Below are positions 1 to 7,923 of a stretch of DNA of 7,923 nt, piece after piece. Numbering within the stretch: position 1 is the first letter of the stretch; each line of letters begins with the position of its first letter. Position numbers and translations under genes: made by a program. The notes beneath the pieces were generated by a model. It made no database searches. It was not told the origin of the DNA and worked only from the letters and a program-made list of their open reading frames with translations. The DNA is from Clostridia bacterium. Lineage in GTDB: Bacteria > Bacillota > Clostridia > Oscillospirales > Acutalibacteraceae. The DNA is taken from the NCBI GenBank assembly GCA_017519685.1, contig JAFWRV010000019.1, positions 1-7,923 of the forward strand. The letters are read 5' to 3'.

Positions 1-285
<285 letters not shown>

Positions 286-286
286 T

Positions 287-529
287 ATGAATACATTTGT
301 TTTTAAAATAATAACTCCGCGGGAAGTATTGTATCAGGGAAACTGTGAATCCGCGGTTATAAACGCTTCAGACGGGCTTTACGGCATTATGGCAGGTCAT
401 TTGCCTATGACTGCCGTTACAGTTCCCGGAGAGGTTAAAATCAAAGAAAACGGCAATACCAAATCTTTTGAACTCGGAAACGGAGTTTTTCATTTTGAAA
501 ACAACGAAGCAACATTGATTATTAAATGA
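287..529 (+). CDS. atpC: ATP synthase F1 epsilon subunit, short form lacking the C-terminal helical domain
   Basis: This is the epsilon subunit of the F1 central stalk, which links gamma to the c-ring and in many bacteria restrains ATP hydrolysis. The protein is 80 residues, against roughly 130-140 for a usual bacterial epsilon. The visible part is the N-terminal beta-sandwich domain: FVFKIITPREVLYQG at the start, the D.LYGIMAGHLPM segment near residues 29-41, and a GNGVFHFENNEATLII ending. The sequence stops just where the C-terminal two-helix domain would begin. The stop (TGA 527-529) is followed after four bases by a strong terminator hairpin, so there is no decayed remnant of a longer reading frame. 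This therefore looks like a genuinely short epsilon and not a recent nonsense mutation. The start ATG lies one base after the atpD stop and has no clear Shine-Dalgarno, which suggests translational coupling to atpD. The family call is firm; the functional effect of the short form is inferred. Confidence 0.93.
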   Translation: MNTFVFKIITPREVLYQGNCESAVINASDGLYGIMAGHLPMTAVTVPGEVKIKENGNTKSFELGNGVFHFENNEATLIIK

Positions 530-533
530 TAAA

Positions 534-565
534 GGCCGGACGGTTAAACCGTCCGGCCGATTTTT
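534..565. terminator. Intrinsic terminator shared by convergent atpC and argS
   Basis: A perfect 10-bp GC-rich stem (534-543 GGCCGGACGG pairing with 549-558 CCGTCCGGCC) encloses the loop TTAAA; two further A-T pairs can form inside it. On the plus strand it is followed by GA and five Ts (561-565), a classic Rho-independent terminator for the atp operon. On the minus strand the same stem lies five bases after the argS stop and is followed by TTTATCATTT, a weaker U tract, so it can act in both directions. It begins four bases after the atpC stop, and the argS stop codon lies partly in the T run itself, which makes this a very compact convergent junction. Confidence 0.9.
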
Positions 566-2309
566 ACATCTTTTCGGGTACTGTGATATTAAACATTTCA
601 AGTATATTCTTTAATACCGTCTTAACACTGAGGCACAGGGCAAGACGAGCGTTTCTTAAACCGTCATCGTCGCAGTTGACTCTGCAGGAATTATAGAATT
701 TATGGAAAAGAGTCGCAAGCTCAACCGCATACCTTGTGATTCTGGCGGGGTCGTAAACCTTTGCGGCGGATATTATTTCATCGGTAAAGGAAGCAAGGTG
801 CCTGATAAGCTCTTTTTCTTCGGCGCAATCGAGAAGCATAAGCTGTGCTTCTGAGCATTCGGTATATGCCCTGCCCTCTTCTTCAAGTTTTCTGAGAATA
901 CTGCATATTCTCGCGTGCGCATACTGACAGTAATAAACGGGGTTTTCACTGTTTTTCTCAACGGCAAGACCGAGGTCAAACTCCATCTGCGAACCGGGTT
1001 CGCGGAGATTGAAGAAGAATCTGACAGAATCTATCGGAATCTCATCAAGAAGATCGGTAAGCGTTATTGCCTTTCCCGAGCGTTTACTCATTCTTACCGA
1101 TTCTCCGTTTCTGGTGAGTCTGACAAGCTGCATAAGGACTATATCCAGTCTGTCGCCGTCACAGCCGACAGCATCAAGCGCTCCCTTCATTCTGGCAACA
1201 TGACCGTGATGATCCGCTCCCCAGACATCAATCGCTCTGTCAAAGCCGCGGATTTCAAGTTTATTTCTGTGATAGGCAATATCGGCGGCAAAATAAGTCG
1301 GATTGCCGTTTGCTCTTATAAGAACTTCGTCTTTAAGCTCAAGACGCTCAATTTCTTCATCGGTTTTCCCTTCGCGTCTTAATCTTTCTCCGAGCACTTC
1401 TGAATTCTTATACCAGAGCGCTCCGTCTTTTTCATATGTAAGACCTTTATTTTTCAATATTTCTATTGTTTCTTTAAGTTCTCCGTCGTTGTGAAGTTTG
1501 CTCTCAAGAAACCAGGTATCATATTCAATACGATACTTTTTCATGTTTTCTTTCATTAATTCGATATTTTTTGGAAGAGCAAAATCAACAAGAGCCTGCC
1601 TTCTTTCCTCTTCCGGTTTATCTAAATATGAATCGGAATATAATTCCGCAAACTCACGCGCTCTTTCGATTATATCATCACCGTGATAGCTGTCTTCGGG
1701 AAGTTCAACCGCGTCTTCACCTTTAAATATCTGCTGATACCTGATATCAAGTGAAAGAGCGAATTTATCAATCTGATTACCGGCGTCATTAACATAAAAC
1801 TCACGGCTTACGCTGTAACCCGCCTTTTCAAGAACAGAAGCAAGGCAGTCGCCCAGAGCGCCTCCGCGGGCGTTTCCCATATGCATCGGTCCTGTCGGAT
1901 TTGCCGAAACAAATTCAACATTGATTTTCTTTCCTTTGCCGTATTCGGATTTGCCGTAATTATCGCCTTTATCGAGTATATCCTCAATTATACAGGCGTT
2001 AAAGCTTTTACGAAGATAAAAATTAAGGAAGCCCGGTCCCGCTATTTCGCATTTTTCGATAAAAGTATCATCAAGAATCATTCTGTCCCTGAGGATATTC
2101 GCGATTGCAACCGGCGCCTTACGCAAATCCCTTGCCCATACCATAGCGGCATTTGAAGAATAATCCCCGTTTGTTTTATCGGCGGGAACTTCAACTTTGA
2201 AAGCGTTCAAAGCGCACTCGGGAAATTCGCCGTCCGCGACCGCTCTGCCCGCTGCGTCCATAACAGTTGTCTTTATTTCATTAATAACTTGCTTAACCAG
2301 TAACGACAT
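564..2309 (-). CDS. argS: Arginyl-tRNA synthetase
   Basis: This class I aminoacyl-tRNA synthetase joins arginine to tRNA-Arg with ATP in the cytoplasm. The domains run in order: an N-terminal Arg-specific domain (about residues 1-90, ending AGPGFLNFYL), a Rossmann catalytic core, and a helical DALR-type anticodon-binding domain from about residue 455 to the end. The HIGH-type motif is the ArgRS variant HMGN (about residue 143) inside VSANPTGPMHMGNARGG. The KMSKS-type loop is RMSKR (about residue 406) followed by SGKAITL. The end, NITVPEKM, matches the family's G..VPERM ending. At 581 residues the length is near normal. A charged stretch around residues 307-325 (RLRREGKTDEEIERL) looks like a small insertion before the LIRANGNPTYFAADIAYHRNK block. 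I chose the ATG at 2309 because AAGGA (2318-2322) is 8 bases away; a GTG just upstream at 2312 is 5 bases away and is also possible. The gene overlaps the end of the DUF1934 gene by 17 bases and is the last of the ddl operon. Confidence 0.97.
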   Translation of the reverse strand: MSLLVKQVINEIKTTVMDAAGRAVADGEFPECALNAFKVEVPADKTNGDYSSNAAMVWARDLRKAPVAIANILRDRMILDDTFIEKCEIAGPGFLNFYLRKSFNACIIEDILDKGDNYGKSEYGKGKKINVEFVSANPTGPMHMGNARGGALGDCLASVLEKAGYSVSREFYVNDAGNQIDKFALSLDIRYQQIFKGEDAVELPEDSYHGDDIIERAREFAELYSDSYLDKPEEERRQALVDFALPKNIELMKENMKKYRIEYDTWFLESKLHNDGELKETIEILKNKGLTYEKDGALWYKNSEVLGERLRREGKTDEEIERLELKDEVLIRANGNPTYFAADIAYHRNKLEIRGFDRAIDVWGADHHGHVARMKGALDAVGCDGDRLDIVLMQLVRLTRNGESVRMSKRSGKAITLTDLLDEIPIDSVRFFFNLREPGSQMEFDLGLAVEKNSENPVYYCQYAHARICSILRKLEEEGRAYTECSEAQLMLLDCAEEKELIRHLASFTDEIISAAKVYDPARITRYAVELATLFHKFYNSCRVNCDDDGLRNARLALCLSVKTVLKNILEMFNITVPEKM

Positions 2310-2739
2310 CACTATCTTCCTTTATTTCAACTAAAATTTTCAATTCGTTTTCACTGACGAGATCTCCGCTTACGTCTATTGTGTATGCAAGATTGACTTC
2401 CCCGCCGTTTTCCGAAAAATCAATAAACATTGCGTTGGTATAAATACCAACCATAAGACTGCCGAAAGGAGTTTCATAACAGCAAATATGACGCTTCTTA
2501 TTCTCAAAAATCATATTCGTATGAAATCTTCCGACCCTGACCATCGAAACAACTCCCTGTTTAATCATCAGGCAAGTCTGACAGTCATTGACTTCGTCAA
2601 CGGATTCCTTGTATTTAATTACTATTGAATTTCCGTCAACGCCTATCTGACAGCCGGTTTTCAATTCACCGAATTCATCATCTTTACTGTAAGGTGAAAG
2701 GAAATGCCGGTCTCTGACGGTTATATAAGCTTCTTTCAT
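2293..2739 (-). CDS. DUF1934 (YwiB-like) protein of unknown function
   Basis: This is a 148-residue soluble protein matching the DUF1934 family, known from B. subtilis YwiB, a predicted calycin-like beta-barrel with no established activity. Recognisable family blocks in order are IKYKES (about 41-46), CLMIKQGVVSMVRVGRF (about 56-72), MIFENKKRHICCYETPFGSLMVGIYT (about 76-101, with the YETPFGSL core), and a late GGEVNLAYTIDVSGDLVSENELKI segment. No signal peptide or membrane segment is seen. The start ATG directly follows the ddl stop (TAA then ATG), and its Shine-Dalgarno GGAG (2746-2749, 6-base spacing) lies inside the end of ddl. Its own 3' end overlaps the argS start by 17 bases. A DUF1934 gene directly upstream of argS is also the arrangement in Bacillus, so the linkage appears conserved, and it suggests a role tied to ArgRS expression or function. 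That role is inference only. Confidence 0.85.
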   Translation of the reverse strand: MKEAYITVRDRHFLSPYSKDDEFGELKTGCQIGVDGNSIVIKYKESVDEVNDCQTCLMIKQGVVSMVRVGRFHTNMIFENKKRHICCYETPFGSLMVGIYTNAMFIDFSENGGEVNLAYTIDVSGDLVSENELKILVEIKEDSDVVTG

Positions 2740-3795
2740 TTATTTCTCCAATGCCAGCTGAATAAGACGGTCTATCAATTCATGATAAGATATTCCCGAC
2801 GCTTCAAAGAGTTTCGGATACATACTGATCGGAGTAAAACCCGGAATGGTATTTACTTCATTAAGCATAACGGCGCCGTCGCTTTTTCTGACAAAGAAAT
2901 CAATTCTCGAAAAGCCGCTGCATCCGAGTGATTTGAAAGTTTTCACGGCAATATTTCTGACTTCTTCCGCCTTATCCTCATCCAGTCTTGCGGGAATATA
3001 GAGCTTGCTGTTATCGGCAATATATTTCGCATCGTAATCATAAAAATCATTACAAGGTACTATTTCGCCGACTGTTGACGCAACCGGATTATCATTGCCC
3101 AGTACCGCGCATTCTATCTCCGCTCCGTCGATTGATTCTTCAAGAACAATTTTGTTGTCAAATTCAAAAGCGATTTCACAGGCAGATTCAAGAGATTCAA
3201 TATCGGCCGCCTTGTTGATTCCTACCGAAGAACCGGCGTTTGCGGGCTTGACAAATATCGGGAATCCGAGATATTCCGAAGCGTTTTTAAGCAATTCCGC
3301 TTTTTTGCCGGAATAATCATAATGAGTAAACGCCATCCATTTTGCCTGAAGAATATTATTATAATCGGCAACGGCGTTAGTCATTGCTTTGTCCATACAA
3401 ACGGCGCTTGAAACCGTATCACAGCCGACATAAGGAATACCGCTGATTTCAAGCAACCCCTGCATAGTTCCGTCTTCGCCGTTTTTTCCGTGAAGCACGG
3501 GAAACGCAACGTCAATATATTCAATCGAGCCGTCGGAAAGATGGATTATTCCGTGATGTTCTCTGTCGGTAGAAATAACACAGTTTTCAATCTCGCCGCT
3601 TTCAAGCCATTTTTCACCAGGTAACAACGACGGATCTCCTTTAAAAAGAAAAGACCTGCCGCTTTTGGTTATACCGAGAGGCAAAATATCATATTTATCT
3701 CTTGGAATATTAGCAATAACGGAAGACGCGGAAACCAGCGAAACATCGTGTTCACTTGATACACCGCCGAAAATGACAAGAACTTTTTTCTTCAA
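2740..3795 (-). CDS. ddl: D-alanine--D-alanine ligase
   Basis: This ATP-grasp enzyme joins two D-alanines in the cytoplasm to supply the dipeptide for UDP-MurNAc-pentapeptide in peptidoglycan synthesis. Residues are numbered from the TTG start. The N-terminal domain opens with KKKVLVIFGGVSSEHDVS (about 2-19). HGKNGEDGTMQGLLE (about 102-116) and GIPYVGCDTVSSAVCMDK (about 119-136) follow. The ATP-binding region has FVKPANAGSSVG (about 181-192) and LEES (about 218-221). The metal ligands sit in RIDFF (Asp about 299) and LNEVNT (Glu about 313, Asn about 315). The omega loop reads FYDYDAKY, with Tyr about 258 where D-lactate ligases have Phe, so ordinary D-Ala-D-Ala specificity is expected. I chose TTG 3795: ACGGAG (3804-3809) is 8 bases upstream, and the protein then begins M-KKKVLVIFGG like its relatives. 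GTG codons at 3804 and 3801 sit on or against that RBS. The length, 351 residues, is normal. It is the first gene of the ddl-DUF1934-argS operon. Confidence 0.95.
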   Translation of the reverse strand: MKKKVLVIFGGVSSEHDVSLVSASSVIANIPRDKYDILPLGITKSGRSFLFKGDPSLLPGEKWLESGEIENCVISTDREHHGIIHLSDGSIEYIDVAFPVLHGKNGEDGTMQGLLEISGIPYVGCDTVSSAVCMDKAMTNAVADYNNILQAKWMAFTHYDYSGKKAELLKNASEYLGFPIFVKPANAGSSVGINKAADIESLESACEIAFEFDNKIVLEESIDGAEIECAVLGNDNPVASTVGEIVPCNDFYDYDAKYIADNSKLYIPARLDEDKAEEVRNIAVKTFKSLGCSGFSRIDFFVRKSDGAVMLNEVNTIPGFTPISMYPKLFEASGISYHELIDRLIQLALEK

Positions 3796-3803
3796 TTTCA
3801 CCA

Positions 3804-3809
3804 CTCCGT
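3804..3809 (-). promoter_or_regulatory. Ribosome binding site that decides the ddl start
   Basis: The minus strand reads ACGGAG followed by TGGTGAAA and then TTG. The 8-base gap to TTG 3795 is ideal. The in-frame GTG codons at 3804 and 3801 overlap or nearly touch the GGAG and would lack a usable spacer. This argues for a TTG start and a protein three residues shorter than the longest open frame. Confidence 0.65.
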
Positions 3810-3848
3810 GATATCTGAATTAATGAAGCAATAATCAATATTTAGGAT

Positions 3849-3877
3849 ATATTAGTATAAATAATTAAAAAAGTCAA
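3849..3877 (-). promoter_or_regulatory. Predicted sigma-A promoter for ddl-DUF1934-argS
   Basis: On the minus strand TTGACT (3872-3877) matches the -35 consensus at five of six positions. It is followed by a 17-base AT-rich spacer and TAATAT (3849-3854), four of six to the -10 consensus. Transcription would begin near 3842, leaving a leader of about 45 bases before ddl. A better-matching TATACT lies closer but at only 12-base spacing, so it is a less likely partner. The assignment is by eye. Confidence 0.6.
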
Positions 3878-3895
3878 CTTATTTCGTGATTACAA

Positions 3896-3915
3896 ACATA
3901 AATTATGTAACATAA
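3896..3915. repeat. Three alternating inverted 6-mers between divergent promoters (candidate operator)
   Basis: The run ACATAAATTATGTAACATAA can be read as ACATAA, A, TTATGT, A, ACATAA. Each neighbouring pair is a perfect inverted repeat around a single A, giving two overlapping 13-bp palindromes (3896-3908 and 3903-3915). It lies 18 bases upstream of the minus-strand -35 and 36 bases upstream of the plus-strand -35, a position where a dimeric DNA-binding protein could act on either promoter. The surrounding DNA is AT-rich, so chance is not excluded, and no known operator consensus was recognised. Confidence 0.4.
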
Positions 3916-3951
3916 AGATTGAATTTCTTTTATTTTATTATAATATTATTA

Positions 3952-3980
3952 TTTACTTTTAAATAGTAGTATGATATAAT
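3952..3980 (+). promoter_or_regulatory. Predicted extended -10 sigma-A promoter for the gyrase operon
   Basis: TTTACT (3952-3957) matches the -35 consensus at four of six bases. It is followed by a 17-base spacer and a perfect TATAAT (3975-3980). The spacer ends in TGA, giving the TGnTATAAT extended -10 element at 3972-3980. Transcription would begin near 3987, with a leader of about 32 bases before the first gene. This is the best promoter-like sequence in the window and should drive the unknown gene, gyrB and gyrA together. Confidence 0.75.
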
Positions 3981-4005
3981 ATAGCATATAATTTATTCAT
4001 TTATT

Positions 4006-4011
4006 AAGGAG
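4006..4011 (+). promoter_or_regulatory. Strong ribosome binding site of the first gyrase-operon gene
   Basis: AAGGAG lies 7 bases before the ATG at 4019, near-ideal for a Gram-positive start. It supports real and probably efficient translation of the unrecognised gene that follows. Confidence 0.85.
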
Positions 4012-4018
4012 TATTGAA

Positions 4019-6924
<2,906 letters not shown>

Positions 6925-6926
<2 letters not shown>

Positions 6927-6931
6927 GGGGG
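6925..6931 (+). promoter_or_regulatory. Ribosome binding site supporting the TTG start of gyrA
   Basis: AAGGGGG overlaps the gyrB stop codon and lies 9 bases before TTG 6941. No in-frame ATG precedes the conserved N-terminal core except codon 28, which is inside it, so TTG 6941 is the only start with an RBS. The overlap with the gyrB stop suggests coupled translation of the two subunits. Confidence 0.75.
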
Positions 6932-6940
6932 TAGATTGAA

Positions 6941-7923
6941 TTGGCTCATAACAGAGATTACAAACCTGAGGATATACTTTATCCGAATCAGGTTATAACA
7001 CAATCGGATATTATACCGGAAATGAAAACGGCGATGCTTGATTACGCAATGTCCGTTATCGTTGACAGAGTTTTACCCGATGTCAGAGACGGTTTAAAAC
7101 CCGTTCACAGAAGAATACTATATACTATGTATGAGGGCGGTTTATCCTCAGATAAACCGTTTAAAAAATCCGCCACTTGTGTCGGTGATGTTTTAGGTAA
7201 ATATCATCCTCACGGCGATACATCCGTTTACGACGCAATGGTCAGACTTGCTCAGGATTTCTCAATGAGATATATGCTCGTTGAAGGTCACGGAAACTTC
7301 GGTTCCGTTGACGGAGATCCTCCTGCGGCTTACCGTTATACTGAAGCGAGACTCAGCAAAATAAGCAACAAAATGCTTGAGGATATCAACAAAGATACTG
7401 TTGACTGGGTTCCGAACTTTGATGAAAGCCGTAAAGAGCCGAAAGTTCTTCCCTCAAGATTTCCGAATCTTCTTGTAAACGGTTCGCAGGGTATTGCGGT
7501 CGGTATGACGACAAGCATTCCTCCTCACAACCTTACAGAAGTAATCAACGCCTGCATTTGCGTGCTTGATAATCCCGAGGCAACGCTTGATGACCTGATG
7601 GAGCATATCAAAGGTCCCGATTTCCCGACAAAGGGAATTATTATGGGCAGAGCGGGCATACGCGCCGCCTACGCAACAGGCAGAGGAAAAGTTGTTGTCC
7701 GCGCCAGAACAGAGTTTGAAGAAAAAGATAATAAAACAAGAATAGTTGTCACCGAACTGCCTTACATGGTCAAGAAGCGCGCTCTTATCAAAAAGATTGC
7801 CGACCAGGTAAGAGACAAACGGCTTGAAGGAATATCCGATCTGCGCGATGAGACAGACAGAAACGGAATGAGAATTGTAATAGAGCTCAAAAGAGACGCC
7901 AGTCCTCAGGTCGTTCTGAATAA
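6941..7923 (+). CDS. gyrA: DNA gyrase subunit A, N-terminal part (partial, 3' cut by window)
   Basis: This is the DNA-cleaving and rejoining subunit of gyrase. The frame starts at TTG 6941 and stays open to the window end, giving 327 full codons plus two bases, about 40 percent of a usual GyrA of some 800-850 residues. Visible parts are an N-terminal arm ([18 protein letters not shown]), then [29 protein letters not shown] (about 33-61). The winged-helix region with the quinolone-resistance segment follows: [15 protein letters not shown] (86-100) has Thr94 at E. coli position 83 and Asp98 at position 87. The active-site Tyr133 is in YRYTEARL, and a tower region runs to the end ([18 protein letters not shown] about 187-204, [17 protein letters not shown] about 269-285, SPQVVLN). 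The C-terminal pinwheel and GyrA box are outside the window. [35 protein letters not shown] is gyrase-like and not ParC-like. It lies 14 bases after gyrB, in the same operon. Confidence 0.97.
   Translation, partial: MAHNRDYKPEDILYPNQVITQSDIIPEMKTAMLDYAMSVIVDRVLPDVRDGLKPVHRRILYTMYEGGLSSDKPFKKSATCVGDVLGKYHPHGDTSVYDAMVRLAQDFSMRYMLVEGHGNFGSVDGDPPAAYRYTEARLSKISNKMLEDINKDTVDWVPNFDESRKEPKVLPSRFPNLLVNGSQGIAVGMTTSIPPHNLTEVINACICVLDNPEATLDDLMEHIKGPDFPTKGIIMGRAGIRAAYATGRGKVVVRARTEFEEKDNKTRIVVTELPYMVKKRALIKKIADQVRDKRLEGISDLRDETDRNGMRIVIELKRDASPQVVLN

Noticed and set aside
915..1382. A 155-codon open frame on the plus strand opposite argS
   Set aside because: It lies fully antisense to a well-conserved ArgRS, has no RBS of note and its product has no recognisable domain. 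It is a shadow frame.
1871..1882. ArgRS HIGH motif reading HMGN as a sign of a defective enzyme
   Set aside because: ArgRS proteins commonly vary at the second and fourth positions of this motif, and the rest of the core is intact.
3190..3240. Possible vancomycin-resistance type (D-Ala-D-Lac) ligase
   Set aside because: The omega loop ends in AKY with Tyr, the residue of D-Ala-D-Ala ligases, and no other van genes lie nearby. The operon context is housekeeping.
3880..3960. AT-rich stretch as a replication origin or a hidden small RNA
   Set aside because: No DnaA-box cluster (TTATCCACA-like) or structured RNA with a terminator was seen. The AT content is explained by two divergent promoters.
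7921..7923. The window's last three bases, TAA, as a stop for gyrA
   Set aside because: The gyrA frame reads ...CTG AAT AA, so TAA is out of frame. The protein continues past the window, as expected after SPQVVLN.

Overview
The window reads as ordinary chromosomal, housekeeping-rich DNA from a low-to-moderate GC Gram-positive bacterium, most likely a member of the Clostridia, probably Oscillospirales/Ruminococcaceae-like. Support for this placement is the linkage of a YwiB-type DUF1934 gene directly upstream of argS (the order known from Bacillus), strong purine-rich Shine-Dalgarno sites, frequent TTG/GTG starts, an AT-rich promoter region, and the flavour of the gyrase sequences (for example GyrA with [10 protein letters not shown] around the active tyrosine). 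The lineage is an inference from memory of these families, not a computed result.

Layout. (1) Positions 1-529, plus strand: the 3' end of the ATP synthase operon, with the last 94 codons of atpD and a short atpC of only 80 codons. (2) Positions 534-565: a strong GC hairpin with a T run, placed so that it can end both atpC and the convergent argS. (3) Positions 564-3795, minus strand: a compact ddl - DUF1934 - argS operon in which the genes abut or overlap. (4) Positions 3796-4018: an AT-rich divergent promoter region with one good promoter facing each way and a 20-bp run of alternating inverted 6-mers between them. (5) Positions 4019-7923, plus strand: an operon of a 291-residue protein I cannot name, then gyrB (complete) and gyrA (cut by the window end).

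How the genes work together. AtpD and AtpC are parts of the F1 sector of the F-type ATP synthase. Ddl makes the D-Ala-D-Ala dipeptide for peptidoglycan, ArgRS charges tRNA-Arg, and the DUF1934 protein between them has no established role. GyrB and GyrA form DNA gyrase. The first gene of the gyrase operon is the main unknown. It has a leading alpha/beta-looking half, a Lys/Pro/Ala-rich linker, a helical second half and a basic tail, and it has its own extended -10 promoter and a strong RBS. Its stop is 16 bases from the gyrB start, so it is very probably cotranscribed with gyrase.

No mobile element, CRISPR array, tRNA or rRNA was seen. No stretch above 300 bases lacks a gene. The points most worth a second look are the unknown protein in the gyrase operon, the AtpC lacking its C-terminal domain, residue changes in the GyrB TOPRIM and drug-binding positions, and the palindromic repeat in the divergent promoter region.
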